Source: Gryllotalpicola daejeonensis
GTDB taxonomy: Bacteria > Actinomycetota > Actinomycetes > Actinomycetales > Microbacteriaceae
DNA length: 64,000 nucleotides
Direction: 5' to 3'
NCBI RefSeq assembly: GCF_039538145.1
Contig: NZ_BAABBV010000001.1
Location: 434,001 to 498,000 of the forward strand
Below, piece after piece: positions 40,827 through 49,975 of this stretch; positions within the stretch are counted from its first letter, which is position 1, and the number at the start of each line of letters is the position of its first letter. A model generated the notes under the pieces. It did no database searches. It was not told where the DNA came from and saw only the letters and a list, made by a program, of their open reading frames with translations. The position numbers and the translations under genes were made by a program.

Positions 40827-43004
40827 ATGACGGACTACAGCACCCTCGACTTCACCCCGCTGCTCGAGTTCAGCGCCGACGAGGTCGTCACCCACTCCTA
40901 CGTCAAGGACATCCCGCTGCCGAGCGGCAAGAAGATCGCCCTGATCACGCTCGACAACGGCCGCGACCACACGCGCCCGTCGAGCCTCGGGCCGGCGACG
41001 CTGGTCGAGTTCGGGCATGTCCTCGACGAGCTCACCAAGCGCGCGGCCGCCGGTGAGATCGACGCGGTCGGCGTGACCGGGAAGCAGTTCATCCTGGCGG
41101 CAGGCGCCGACCTGACCAAGGTGAACGACATCCCGAACCGCGACGCTGCGAAGCTGCTGGCGCAGCTCGGGCACGCGACCTACCTCAAGCTCGGCAAGCT
41201 CGGTGTGCCCTCGTTCGCGTTCGTGAACGGCCTCGCGCTCGGCGGCGGTGTCGAGATCGCGCTGAACTCGACCTACCGCACGGTCGACTCGTCGGCGGCG
41301 GCGATCGCGCTTCCCGAGGTCTTCCTCGGAATCATCCCCGGCTGGGGCGGCGCCACGCTGCTGCCGAACCTGATCGGCATCGAGAACGCGCTCAAGGTCG
41401 TCATTGAGAACCCGCTCAAGATGAACCGCATGCTGAGCGCACCCGAGGCGCACAAGCTGGGCATCTTCGACGCGATCTTCGACCACGTGAACTATCTCGA
41501 AGAATCGCTGAAGTGGGCCGATGGCGTGCTCACCGGCAAGGTGAAGGTCGAGCGCCCGAACCAGCCCGGCCGCATGGAGCGCACGGTCAAGTGGCCCGTC
41601 GCGATCAAGATCGCCCGTGACTCGCTCGAGAGCCGCATCGGCACGGTGCCGAAGTCGCCGTATGTTGCGCTCGACCTGCTCGCCAAGGCGAAGGACGGCG
41701 ATATCGAAGCCGGGTTCGCGCGGGAGGACGACGCCCTGGCCGACCTCATCACGGGCGACCAGTTCGCGGCATCCATCTATGCCTTCAACCTCGTGCAGCA
41801 CCGTGCGAAGAAGCCCGCGGGCGCGCCGGACAAGTCGCTTGCGAAGAAGGTCGGCAAGGTCGGCGTGATCGGCGCCGGCCTCATGGCGAGCCAGTTCGCG
41901 CTGCTGTTCCTGCGTCGTCTCGAGGTGCCGGTGGTCATCACCGACCTCGACCAGGAGCGCGTCGACAAGGGCCTGGCCTACATCCACGACGAGCTGCAGA
42001 AGCTCGCGGACAAGGGCCGTTTGAACCAGGACAAGCACAACAAGCTGAAGGCCCTGATCACCGGCACGACCGACCGCTCGCAGTACGCGGACTGCGACTG
42101 GGTCATCGAGGCCGTGTTCGAGGAGCTGTCGGTCAAGCAGGACGTCTTCGCCGACTTCGAGAAGATCGTCTCGCCCGAGACCGTGTTCGCCACGAACACG
42201 TCGTCGCTCTCAGTCGACGCGATCGGCGCGAAGCTCGAGCACCCCGAGCGCCTCGTCGGCTTCCACTTCTTCAACCCGGTCGCGGTGATGCCGCTGATCG
42301 AGGTCGTGAATGCGCCGAAGACCGACGAGACGACCCTCGCCACGGCGATGGCGGTCGCGAAGAACCTGAAGAAGAACGCCATCATCACGACCGACTCGAC
42401 CGGCTTCGTCGTGAACCGCGTTCTGGCCAAGGTTCTGGGCGAGTCCATGCGGGCCGTCGACGACGGCACGCCGTTCGAAGTCGTCGACCAGGCCCTCGCG
42501 CCGCTCGGCCTGCCGATGCCGCCGTCGGTGCTGCTCGACCTCGTCGGGCTCAAGGTCGGCGCGCACGTGCTGGACACGCACCACGCCGCCTGGCCGGACC
42601 GCTTCTACCGCTCCGACAATCTGCACCGTGTCGCCGACGCCGGCACGCTGCTCGAGAAGGACGGCAAGGGCAAGGTCAAGGGCATCAGCAAGGAGGCCGA
42701 GCGCATCGTCAAGTCGAACCTGAACCCGGGCGGCAAGCCGCACACGAAGGAGCAGGTCCTGCAGGCCGTTCAGGACGGTTTCGCCGACGAGGTGCACCGG
42801 ATGCTTGAGGAAGGCGTCGTCGCCGCGGCGGAGGATATCGACCTCGCGCTCATCCTCGGTGCGGGCTATCCGTTCCAGATGGGCGGCGTGACGCCGTACC
42901 TCGACCGGGTCGGGGCGAGCGAGCGCGTCTTCGGCGCGACGTTCCACAACCCGCCGATCCTGGGCGCCGCTTCGCGCTCGAAGGAGGGCCAGCTGGTCGG
43001 CTGA
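40827..43004 (+). CDS. fadB: Multifunctional fatty acid oxidation protein: enoyl-CoA hydratase / 3-hydroxyacyl-CoA dehydrogenase
   Basis: A 725-residue protein with a crotonase-type N-terminal domain (about 20-300) including LAAGADLTKVNDIP and GLALGGGVEIAL, then a Rossmann 3-hydroxyacyl-CoA dehydrogenase domain (about 345-530) with VGVIGAGLMASQFALLFL and VGFHFFNPVAVMPLIEVV, and the C-terminal substrate-binding domain (about 530-720) with TGFVVNRVLAKVLGES. The dehydrogenase glycine motif ends in Ala (GAGLMA) as in several actinobacterial homologues. It works with FadA in beta-oxidation. A strong terminator with a 19-bp stem follows the stop codon. Confidence 0.95.
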   Translation: MTDYSTLDFTPLLEFSADEVVTHSYVKDIPLPSGKKIALITLDNGRDHTRPSSLGPATLVEFGHVLDELTKRAAAGEIDAVGVTGKQFILAAGADLTKVNDIPNRDAAKLLAQLGHATYLKLGKLGVPSFAFVNGLALGGGVEIALNSTYRTVDSSAAAIALPEVFLGIIPGWGGATLLPNLIGIENALKVVIENPLKMNRMLSAPEAHKLGIFDAIFDHVNYLEESLKWADGVLTGKVKVERPNQPGRMERTVKWPVAIKIARDSLESRIGTVPKSPYVALDLLAKAKDGDIEAGFAREDDALADLITGDQFAASIYAFNLVQHRAKKPAGAPDKSLAKKVGKVGVIGAGLMASQFALLFLRRLEVPVVITDLDQERVDKGLAYIHDELQKLADKGRLNQDKHNKLKALITGTTDRSQYADCDWVIEAVFEELSVKQDVFADFEKIVSPETVFATNTSSLSVDAIGAKLEHPERLVGFHFFNPVAVMPLIEVVNAPKTDETTLATAMAVAKNLKKNAIITTDSTGFVVNRVLAKVLGESMRAVDDGTPFEVVDQALAPLGLPMPPSVLLDLVGLKVGAHVLDTHHAAWPDRFYRSDNLHRVADAGTLLEKDGKGKVKGISKEAERIVKSNLNPGGKPHTKEQVLQAVQDGFADEVHRMLEEGVVAAAEDIDLALILGAGYPFQMGGVTPYLDRVGASERVFGATFHNPPILGAASRSKEGQLVG

Positions 43005-43020
43005 CCGGCGGCACACTCTC

Positions 43021-43069
43021 GCCGATCGGGCACACGCTTTCACGAGAAGCGTGTGCCCGATCGGCTTTT
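43021..43069 (+). terminator. Strong intrinsic terminator after fadB
   Basis: A perfect 19-bp stem from 43021-43039 and 43047-43065 (key bases GCCGATCGGGCACACG / CGTGTGCCCGATCGGC) with a 7-nt loop, followed by TTTT. It lies between the convergent fadB and GNAT genes. Confidence 0.92.
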
Positions 43070-43076
43070 GTATGCC

Positions 43077-43625
43077 CTACAGGTGCCGGAGATACTGCCG
43101 GCAGACGTGCACGCGCTCAAAGCGCGCACGGAGCTCGGCCTCCCGCTCGCGCGGAGCGTGCATGAACGCGGTCTCCAGGCTGGAGATTCCGGCGGGCGCG
43201 ACGAAACCGTCGCCGGGCTCGGCGTGACCTTTGTACACATGGAGATAGCGGTAGTTCTCGACGAAGCCGTTCCGCTGGTACCAGGCATTCGCGGCGACAT
43301 CATCGCGAGTCCATGCGTCCACGGTCGCGATGCCGGGCGGCAGCGCCGCGAGCGCCGCGTCGAGCAGTCCCGTTCCGATGCCGCGCCGCGAGGCATCCGG
43401 CAACACGGCAATCGAATCGATCGTTGCGGCGGATGCCTCCACGGTGACGTCGATGAGTCCGATGAGCGCGTCGTCCTGCACCGCCACGAGCGCCACGGCC
43501 AGGTCATCGCTCATGGGCCGTGCGGTCCAGACGTCGTCGAAATACGAGGTGTTGAAGAAGCTGAGCAGACGGCAGCGTAGCCACGCCTGCTCATCTGCGG
43601 GCGCGTACGCCCGGATTTCACGCAT
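43077..43625 (-). CDS. GNAT family N-acetyltransferase
   Basis: A 182-residue acetyltransferase with the acetyl-CoA-binding motif A pattern DSIAVLPDASRRGIGTGLLD (conserved R/Q-x-x-G-x-G/A), preceded by LIGLIDVTVEA and followed by the AWTRDDVAANAWYQRNGFVEN motif B. The late region reads YLHVYKGHAEPGDGFV. Substrate is not recognisable. The ATG at 43625 is preferred over one 12 nt further up since neither has a strong ribosome site and the shorter begins with the typical REIRAYAPAD. Convergent with fadB. Confidence 0.88.
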   Translation of the reverse strand: MREIRAYAPADEQAWLRCRLLSFFNTSYFDDVWTARPMSDDLAVALVAVQDDALIGLIDVTVEASAATIDSIAVLPDASRRGIGTGLLDAALAALPPGIATVDAWTRDDVAANAWYQRNGFVENYRYLHVYKGHAEPGDGFVAPAGISSLETAFMHAPREREAELRARFERVHVCRQYLRHL

Positions 43626-43713
43626 GCAGGATTCCATTCACTGAGTGAGAAACGAGGCGTCGATCAGGGCAGAGCCCTGCTCAGGAACGGACCATGCTGG
43701 CGAGCCTAGCGGC

Positions 43714-45654
43714 TCAGCGGCGGAGCTTGATCGCGCCGGTGTCGCTGTCGGAATCCTGGCGGGCGCGCGGCACTCGGCTGCCGAGCACCTGTGCGACCAC
43801 ATCGCGGGCGATGCGCTGCGGGGTGAGCCCGGCGTCGGCCAGGATCTGGTCGCGAGTCGCGTGCGGGATGAACTCGTCGGGCAGACCGAGTTCGTCGACC
43901 GCGGTGTCGATGCCGGCCGCGCGCAGGTCCTGGCGCAGGCGGGTGCCCACTCCCCCGACGCGGATGCCGTCTTCGAGGCTGATCACGATGCGGTACTCGG
44001 CCGACAGTTCGACGATGCTGCGCGGCACCGGCACGACCCACCGCGGGTCGACCACCGTCGCGCCGATGCCCTGGGCCTCGAGCAGATCGGCCGCCTGCAG
44101 CGCGAGCCGCGCGAACGGCCCCACGCCGACGAAGAGCACGTCTTTGCGTTCGGATTCCCGCAGCACGTCGACGCCGTCGTCGAGACGGCGGAGCGCAGGG
44201 ATGTCCTCGCCGACGTTGCCTTTCGGGAAGCGCACCACGGTCGGGCCGTCGTGGACGGCGACGGCCTCGCCGAGCTCTTCGCGCAGGCGCGCGGCGTCAC
44301 GCGGCGCGGCCAGGCGGATTCCGGGAATGAGCTGCAGCAGGGCCAGGTCCCACATGCCGTGATGGCTCGGGCCGTCAGGCCCGGTCACACCGGAGCTCGG
44401 CAGCACGAACGTCACTCCGGCGCGATGCAGCGCGACATCCATCAGCGCCTGATCGAACGCGCGGTTCATGAACGTGGCATACAGCGCGACGACGGGGTGC
44501 AGGCCGCCGAACGCGAGGCCGGCGGCCGACGCGACCGCGTGCTGCTCGGCGATGCCGACGTCGTGCACGCGCTCCGGGTACTTCTCGGCGAGCTTGTGCA
44601 GGCCGACCGAGCGCTCCATGGCAGCGGTGATGCCGACGATCTTCGAGTCGCGCTCGGCGAGCGACAGCAGCTCGTCGGCGAAGACGGAGGGCCAGGACGG
44701 GCTGGTGGCCGCCTGCGCGACGGGAACGCCGGTTGACGGATCGATCTGGCCGACGGCGTGGAACTGGTCGGCCTCGTCGTCGAGAGCGGGCTGGTAGCCG
44801 CGGCCCTTCTGCGTGATGGCGTGCACGATGACCGGCGCGCCGTAGTTCTTCGCCTGCCGCAGCGCCTCTTCCATCGCGGCGACGTCGTGGCCGTTCACCG
44901 GGCCGATGTACTTGATGTCGAGATTCGAGTAGAGCTGCTCGTTGCCGGTCACCCGCGACAGGAATCCGTGCATCGCGCCGCGCACGCCGCGGTAGAGCGC
45001 GGAACCGGGCCCTCCGAAGCGATCGGCGGCGTTGCGCGACTTGAGGTACAGCGAGCGGTACGTGCGCTGCGTGCGCACGCCGTTGAGGAACCGGGCCATG
45101 CCGCCGATCGTCGGCGCGTACGAGCGGCCGTTGTCGTTGACGACGATGACGAGGTTGCGGTCGTTGTCGTCGGTGATGTTGTTGAGCGCCTCCCACGTCA
45201 TACCGCCCGTGAGCGCGCCGTCGCCCACGACCGCGACGACGTGGCGGCCCGTCTGGCCGGTCACGGTGAACGCGCGGCTGATGCCGTCTGCCCACGAGAG
45301 CGAGCTGGAGGCGTGCGACGACTCGACGACGTCGTGAACGGATTCCTCGCGCTGCGGATACCCCGCGAGGCCGCCGCGCTGACGCAGGTGGCTGAAGTCG
45401 CGCCGGCCCGTGAGCAGCTTGTGGACATACGCCTGGTGGCCCGTGTCGAACACGATCGGGTCCTTAGGGCTGTCGAACACCCGATGGATCGCGAGCGTCA
45501 GCTCGACGACGCCGAGGTTCGGCCCGAGATGACCGCCGGTCTTCGAGACGTTCTCGATCAGGAACTCGCGGATTTCGCCGGCCAGCTGAACGAGTTCGAC
45601 TTCTGACAGACGGTCGAGGTCCCGCGGGCTGCGGATCTGGTCGAGTAGAGACAT
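43714..45654 (-). CDS. dxs: 1-deoxy-D-xylulose-5-phosphate synthase
   Basis: First step of the MEP isoprenoid route, condensing pyruvate with glyceraldehyde 3-phosphate using thiamine diphosphate. The 646-residue product has SLLDQIRSPRDLDRLSEVEL at the start, DTGHQAYVHKLLTGR, GDGALTGGMTWEALNN (TPP/Mg motif GDG-N), GPVNGHDVAAMEEALR, DVGIAEQHAVASAAGLAFGG (transketolase-like second domain), and HHGMWDLALLQLIPG. The ATG at 45654 is 7 nt after a TAACCT -10 box with no ribosome site, so it is probably leaderless. Longer starts would place the hairpin in the coding region. Confidence 0.97.
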   Translation of the reverse strand: MSLLDQIRSPRDLDRLSEVELVQLAGEIREFLIENVSKTGGHLGPNLGVVELTLAIHRVFDSPKDPIVFDTGHQAYVHKLLTGRRDFSHLRQRGGLAGYPQREESVHDVVESSHASSSLSWADGISRAFTVTGQTGRHVVAVVGDGALTGGMTWEALNNITDDNDRNLVIVVNDNGRSYAPTIGGMARFLNGVRTQRTYRSLYLKSRNAADRFGGPGSALYRGVRGAMHGFLSRVTGNEQLYSNLDIKYIGPVNGHDVAAMEEALRQAKNYGAPVIVHAITQKGRGYQPALDDEADQFHAVGQIDPSTGVPVAQAATSPSWPSVFADELLSLAERDSKIVGITAAMERSVGLHKLAEKYPERVHDVGIAEQHAVASAAGLAFGGLHPVVALYATFMNRAFDQALMDVALHRAGVTFVLPSSGVTGPDGPSHHGMWDLALLQLIPGIRLAAPRDAARLREELGEAVAVHDGPTVVRFPKGNVGEDIPALRRLDDGVDVLRESERKDVLFVGVGPFARLALQAADLLEAQGIGATVVDPRWVVPVPRSIVELSAEYRIVISLEDGIRVGGVGTRLRQDLRAAGIDTAVDELGLPDEFIPHATRDQILADAGLTPQRIARDVVAQVLGSRVPRARQDSDSDTGAIKLRR

Positions 45655-45661
45655 CGTAGAA

Positions 45662-45667
45662 AGGTTA
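45662..45667 (-). promoter_or_regulatory. -10 box of a leaderless dxs promoter
   Basis: TAACCT on the minus strand, 7 nt before the dxs ATG. The upstream hairpin (45668-45704) overlaps the position where a -35 box would be. Confidence 0.5.
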
Positions 45668-45704
45668 CGCGCAGGCATCCGAGAAGATCACGGATGCCTG
45701 CGCG
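45668..45704 (-). terminator. Hairpin between acnA and dxs, terminator-like
   Basis: Perfect 14-bp stem CGCGCAGGCATCCG / CGGATGCCTGCGCG with a 9-nt loop, 13 nt past the acnA stop codon. No U tract, so termination is not certain. It abuts the dxs -10 box and uses the frequent heptamer GGATGCC in both arms. Confidence 0.5.
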
Positions 45705-45717
45705 TGGCCCTTTTGTG

Positions 45718-48528
45718 CTAGACGAGGCTCCGGAGGACGTACTGCAGGATGCCCCCGTTGCGGTAGTAGTCGGCCTCACCGGGCGTGTCGATGCGCACGA
45801 CCGCGTCGAACTCGACGGTCTGCTTGCCCTCAGCCGAGTGCTCGCTGGGCTCTGCCGTCACGTGTACGGTCTTCGGCGTGGTGCCCTCGTTGAGCTGCTC
45901 GAGGCCGGTGATCGAGACGATCTCGGTGCCGTCCAGGCCGAGCGACTCGGCCGACTCGCCTGCCGGGAACTGCAGCGGGACGACGCCCATGCCGATCAGG
46001 TTCGAGCGGTGGATGCGCTCGAAGCTCTCGGTGATGACCGCCTTGACGCCGAGCAGGTTGGTGCCCTTGGCCGCCCAGTCGCGGCTCGAGCCCGAGCCAT
46101 ACTCCTTGCCGCCGAAGATCACCAGCGGGATGCCCGCCTTCTTGTAGTTCTCCGAGGCGTCGTAGATGAACGACTGCGGCCCATCGGGCTGCGTGAAGTC
46201 GCGGGTGTAGCCGCCCTCGACGCCGTCGAGCAGCTGGTTCTTCAGGCGGATGTTCGCGAAGGTGCCGCGGATCATGACCTCGTGGTTGCCACGGCGCGAG
46301 CCGTAGGAGTTGAAGTCCTTGTACTCGACACCGTGCGCCTCGAGGTACTTGCCGGCCGGCGAGTCCTTCTTGATCGAGCCGGCGGGGCTGATGTGGTCGG
46401 TCGTGACCGAGTCGCCCAGCTTCGCGAGCACGCGCGCGCCGGTGATGTCGGCGACGGGGCTCGTCTCGAGCGTCATGCCCTCGAAGTACGGGGGCTTGCG
46501 GACGTAGGTCGACTCGCTGTCCCACTCGAACACGTCGCCGGTCGGGGTGGGCAGGTTCTTCCAGCGGTCGTCACCCTCGAACACCGAGGCGTACTGGCGG
46601 GTGAACATCTCGTTGTTGATCGACGAGTCGATCGTGGCCTGCACCTCTTCGGCCGAGGGCCAGATGTCCTTGAGGAAGACGTCATTGCCGTCGGCGTCCT
46701 GGCCGAGCGCGTCGTTCTCGAAGTCGAAGTTCATCGAACCGGCCAGTGCGTAGGCGACCACGAGCGGCGGCGACGCCAGGTAGTTCATCTTCACGTCGGG
46801 GTTGATGCGACCCTCGAAGTTGCGGTTTCCGGAGAGCACGGCGGTCACGGCGAGGTCGTTGTCGTTGACGGCGGCCGAGACCTCGTCGATCAGCGGACCC
46901 GAGTTGCCGATGCAGGTCGTGCAGCCGTAGCCGACCGTGTAGAAGCCGAGGTCCTCGAGGTCCTGCGTGAGGCCGGCCTTCTCGTAGTACTCGGTGACGA
47001 CGCGTGACCCCGGGGCCAGCGTGGTCTTGACCCACGGCTTCGCCTTGAGGCCCTTCTTCACCGCATTGCGGGCGAGGAGGCCCGCGGCGAGCATCACCGA
47101 CGGGTTCGACGTGTTCGTGCAGGAGGTGATGGCCGCGATGGTGACCGCGCCGTGGTCGAGCGTATAGCTCGTGCCGTCGGCGAGGGTGACCTTCGAGGGC
47201 TTCGACGCGTGCACCGGCGCGTGGCTCACGTGGTGGTGCTCGTGCGCCTCGCCGTTGTGGGTGCCTGCCGCAATCGGGTCGGAGGCGGGGAAGGTCTCGG
47301 CGATCGCGTCGTCGAGCTCGCTCTGGTCCGCGCCGTCGGCGTAGTTCGGCAGATCCTTCTCGAACTGCGCCTTCGCCTCGGAGAGGACGATGCGGTCCTG
47401 CGGGCGCTTCGGGCCGGCGATCGACGGAACGACGGTCGACAGGTCGAGCTCGAGGTACTCCGAGTACTCGGCCTCGCGCGACGGCTCGTGCCACAGGTGC
47501 TGCTGCTTCGAGTACTCCTCGACCAGCGCCACCTGCTCCTCCGAGCGGCCGGTGAGGCGCAGGTAGTCGAGCGTGACGTCATCGATCGGGAAGATCGCGG
47601 CGGTCGAGCCGAACTCGGGGCTCATGTTGCCGATCGTGGCGCGGTTCGCGAGCGGCACGGCGCTCACGCCCTCGCCGTAGAACTCGACGAACTTGCCGAC
47701 GACCCCGTGCTTGCGCAGCAGGTCGGTGATCGTGAGCACGACATCGGTGGCGGTCACGCCGGTCGGGATGGAGCCGGTCAGCTTGAAGCCGACGACCTTG
47801 GGAATGAGCATTGACACGGGCTGGCCGAGCATGGCCGCCTCTGCCTCGATGCCGCCGACGCCCCAGCCCAGCACGCCGAGGCCGTTGACCATCGTCGTGT
47901 GCGAGTCGGTGCCGACGAGCGTGTCGGGGTAGGCCTGCAGCTTGCCGTTCACCTCGCGGGTGAAGGTGACGCGGGCCAGGTACTCGATGTTGACCTGGTG
48001 CACGATGCCGGTGCCGGGCGGCACGACCTTGAAGTCGTCGAACGCGGTCTGGCCCCAGCGCAGGAACTGGTAGCGCTCACCGTTGCGCTCGTATTCGATC
48101 TCAACGTTGCGCTCGAACGCGTCAGCCTGGCCGAAGAGGTCGGCGATGACCGAGTGGTCGATGACCATCTCTGCCGGCGCGAGCGGGTTGATCTTCTTGG
48201 GGTCGCCGCCGAGGGCCGCGACCGCCTCGCGCATCGTGGCGAGGTCGACGATGCAGGGCACGCCGGTGAAGTCCTGCATGACGACGCGCGCCGGGGTGAA
48301 CTGGATCTCGGTGTCGGGCTCTGCGGTGGGAACCCACGAGCCGAGGGCCTTGATCTGCTCGGCGGTGACGTTGGCGCCGTCCTCGGTGCGCAGCAGGTTC
48401 TCGAGCAGGATCTTCAGGCTGAACGGGAGCTTCTCGTAGCCGGGAACGCTGTCGATCCGGAAGATCTCGTAGTCCGTTCCGCTGACGGAGAGTGTGGATT
48501 TCGCGCCGAAGCTGTTGACTGCAGACAC
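45718..48528 (-). CDS. acnA: Aconitate hydratase AcnA
   Basis: Fe-S enzyme of the TCA cycle (citrate/isocitrate interconversion). The 936-residue product has AAITSCTNTSNPSVMLAAGL and GYGCTTCIGNSGPL, which hold the three Cys ligands of the [4Fe-4S] cluster, the N-terminal SLKILLENLLRTEDG, DHSVIADLFG, LVGTDSHTTMVNGLGVLGWG, and the swivel domain with FGGKEYGSGSSRDWAAKGT. The GTG at 48528 has AAGGAGG 8 nt upstream and starts SAVNSFGAKSTLSVSGTDY, as in relatives; a longer in-frame start at 48846 gives an unrelated leader. Upstream lies a 20-bp palindrome. No acnR-type TetR gene is adjacent. Confidence 0.97.
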   Translation of the reverse strand: MSAVNSFGAKSTLSVSGTDYEIFRIDSVPGYEKLPFSLKILLENLLRTEDGANVTAEQIKALGSWVPTAEPDTEIQFTPARVVMQDFTGVPCIVDLATMREAVAALGGDPKKINPLAPAEMVIDHSVIADLFGQADAFERNVEIEYERNGERYQFLRWGQTAFDDFKVVPPGTGIVHQVNIEYLARVTFTREVNGKLQAYPDTLVGTDSHTTMVNGLGVLGWGVGGIEAEAAMLGQPVSMLIPKVVGFKLTGSIPTGVTATDVVLTITDLLRKHGVVGKFVEFYGEGVSAVPLANRATIGNMSPEFGSTAAIFPIDDVTLDYLRLTGRSEEQVALVEEYSKQQHLWHEPSREAEYSEYLELDLSTVVPSIAGPKRPQDRIVLSEAKAQFEKDLPNYADGADQSELDDAIAETFPASDPIAAGTHNGEAHEHHHVSHAPVHASKPSKVTLADGTSYTLDHGAVTIAAITSCTNTSNPSVMLAAGLLARNAVKKGLKAKPWVKTTLAPGSRVVTEYYEKAGLTQDLEDLGFYTVGYGCTTCIGNSGPLIDEVSAAVNDNDLAVTAVLSGNRNFEGRINPDVKMNYLASPPLVVAYALAGSMNFDFENDALGQDADGNDVFLKDIWPSAEEVQATIDSSINNEMFTRQYASVFEGDDRWKNLPTPTGDVFEWDSESTYVRKPPYFEGMTLETSPVADITGARVLAKLGDSVTTDHISPAGSIKKDSPAGKYLEAHGVEYKDFNSYGSRRGNHEVMIRGTFANIRLKNQLLDGVEGGYTRDFTQPDGPQSFIYDASENYKKAGIPLVIFGGKEYGSGSSRDWAAKGTNLLGVKAVITESFERIHRSNLIGMGVVPLQFPAGESAESLGLDGTEIVSITGLEQLNEGTTPKTVHVTAEPSEHSAEGKQTVEFDAVVRIDTPGEADYYRNGGILQYVLRSLV

Positions 48529-48556
48529 GGGGTCGGCCTCCTTGGCGATCGTGAAT

Positions 48557-48576
48557 TTATCTTGACGTCGAGATAA
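48557..48576. promoter_or_regulatory. 20-bp palindrome upstream of acnA, candidate operator
   Basis: TTATCT TGACGTCG AGATAA, 9 of 10 base pairs symmetrical, 29 nt upstream of the acnA GTG. It is AT-rich in a GC-rich genome and overlaps the likely -10 region (AAGATAAAT on the minus strand), so a repressor binding here would shut acnA. Confidence 0.5.
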
Positions 48577-48590
48577 CTGTAGCAGTGCGT

Positions 48591-49379
48591 CTAGCGCTGC
48601 GATGACATCGAATGGGATGCCGCGCCGTCGTTTTTGCGAGCGTACACGCCGCGCACCAACAGCCAGGTGACGAGCAGAACGGGCACGTAGAGCGGCACGC
48701 CCATGATGAGGTGCGCGATGGCCAGTGCAGGCGTGTTCCCGGCGAGGAACAGCGGCACCTGCACCACGAGCCGAGCCGCGAAGAGCGCGACCCACAACAG
48801 CGTCGAGATCACCGCGACCCGGTAGGTCGCCTTGTGCTTCCGCCACGCGACGCCCTCGCCGTAGAGGTAGCCGACGGCGATGCCGATGATCGGCCAGCGC
48901 ACCAGGACGGAGACCAGGAACGCGAGCCCGTAGAGCGCATCGATGCCGAGCCCCAACGCGAAGTTGTTGACGGGCCGGTTGGTCGCGATCGCGAGGATCG
49001 CGCTCGCGCCGACACCGATGAGCCCGGCCACCGCCTGGGTCGCGTTCTCTTTCGCGACGACGCGCCAGATGGTGAAGACGAGCGCGATGAGAACGGATGC
49101 CCCGAGCGCGACGGGCACCGCGGCGTTCGCCGCCGGGGCGATGAGTGCGCTGTAGATGACGATGAAGGCGAGTCCGGGAAGGACGGCCTCGCAGAGCCCG
49201 CGGATGCCGCCCATCGCCTTGAGCAGGGCCTCGCGGCTCGGCGCCTGCTCCCCTGCCATGGCACCGAGGCCGGTGTTCTTCGCGGCGGCGGCGCCGAGCG
49301 CAGCGCTCAGGGACTCTGACGCCTCAGATGCGCCGGTCGCGGCATCCCCCGAGCCCTGCTCGTTGTGGTCGTCAGTCAT
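48591..49379 (-). CDS. DUF3159 domain-containing membrane protein
   Basis: A 262-residue actinobacterial membrane protein with a polar N-terminal region (about 1-60) and five or six membrane segments: LPGLAFIVIYSALIAPAA, LGASVLIALVFTIW, AGLIGVGASAILAIA, ALYGLAFLVSVLVRWPIIGI, ISTLLWVALFAARLV and VPLYVPVLLVTWLLVRG. It contains KAMGGIRGLCEAVLP. The function of DUF3159 is unknown. Its start overlaps the stop codon of the DUF3710 gene by one base, so the two are coupled. The gene order dut-DUF3710-DUF3159-acnA is familiar in actinobacteria. Confidence 0.92.
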   Translation of the reverse strand: MTDDHNEQGSGDAATGASEASESLSAALGAAAAKNTGLGAMAGEQAPSREALLKAMGGIRGLCEAVLPGLAFIVIYSALIAPAANAAVPVALGASVLIALVFTIWRVVAKENATQAVAGLIGVGASAILAIATNRPVNNFALGLGIDALYGLAFLVSVLVRWPIIGIAVGYLYGEGVAWRKHKATYRVAVISTLLWVALFAARLVVQVPLFLAGNTPALAIAHLIMGVPLYVPVLLVTWLLVRGVYARKNDGAASHSMSSQR

Positions 49380-49975
49380 CACGCGCCCGGCGCGGTCGGC
49401 GTCGGCGGCATCTTGAGCGGGATGAGGTCGCGCGGCGGCATGGGCACCGAGCCGCGAACGACGACGATGCTGCGGAAGAGGTCCTCGACGGCTGCGCCGG
49501 CCTCGGGCTTGACCGCTCCCTCGCCCGAGATCACCCCGCGCAGGAACCAGCGCGGCCCATCGACGCCGATGAAGCGCGCGACGCGCGTCTCGCCCGGGGC
49601 GCCGCCCGCGACGGGGACCTCGGCGAGCAGCTCGGGCCCGAGCGCGCCCTCGCGCTCGGTCACGCGTCCCCCCTGCGCCGAGACCTGCTCGCGGATCTGG
49701 CCGCGGATCTCGTGCCAGAGCCCGCTCGATCGCGGCGCGGCGAATGGCTGCACCTGCAGGGTCGAGCCGGCGTAGTCGAGGCTCACGGCGACGACGCGCT
49801 GGCTCTCCTCTTCGATCTCGAGCCGCAGGTGAAGGCCCTCGCGGGGCAGCACCTTGACGCCGCCCAGGTCGATGTAGGGGCGGACCGGGTTTGCCTCGCC
49901 GTCGTCGAGGGGGCCTTCGACGTCGCGGTCCTCGGGGGCGGACTTCTCGTATTCGGTCGGCTGGATGTCGCTCAC
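49379..49975 (-). CDS. DUF3710 domain-containing protein
   Basis: A 198-residue actinobacterial protein of unknown function. Motifs are ENPVRPYIDLGGVKVLPREGL-like YIDLGGVKVLPREG, LHLRLEIEEESQRVVAVSLD, VQPFAAPRSSGLWHEIR, and RFIGVDGPRWFLRGVISGEG. Conserved next to dut, whose stop it overlaps by 4 nt (ATGA-type coupling), and to the DUF3159 gene. The N-terminal 30 residues are charged and probably disordered. Confidence 0.92.
   Translation of the reverse strand: MSDIQPTEYEKSAPEDRDVEGPLDDGEANPVRPYIDLGGVKVLPREGLHLRLEIEEESQRVVAVSLDYAGSTLQVQPFAAPRSSGLWHEIRGQIREQVSAQGGRVTEREGALGPELLAEVPVAGGAPGETRVARFIGVDGPRWFLRGVISGEGAVKPEAGAAVEDLFRSIVVVRGSVPMPPRDLIPLKMPPTPTAPGA

Noticed and set aside
39492..42038. 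848-codon minus-strand frame opposite fadA-fadB
   Set aside because: Antisense shadow, low-complexity composition; both real genes are intact on the plus strand.
48529..48846. N-terminal extension of acnA
   Set aside because: It would run through the 20-bp palindrome and into the DUF3159 gene; the GTG at 48528 has a proper ribosome site and gives a family-like start.
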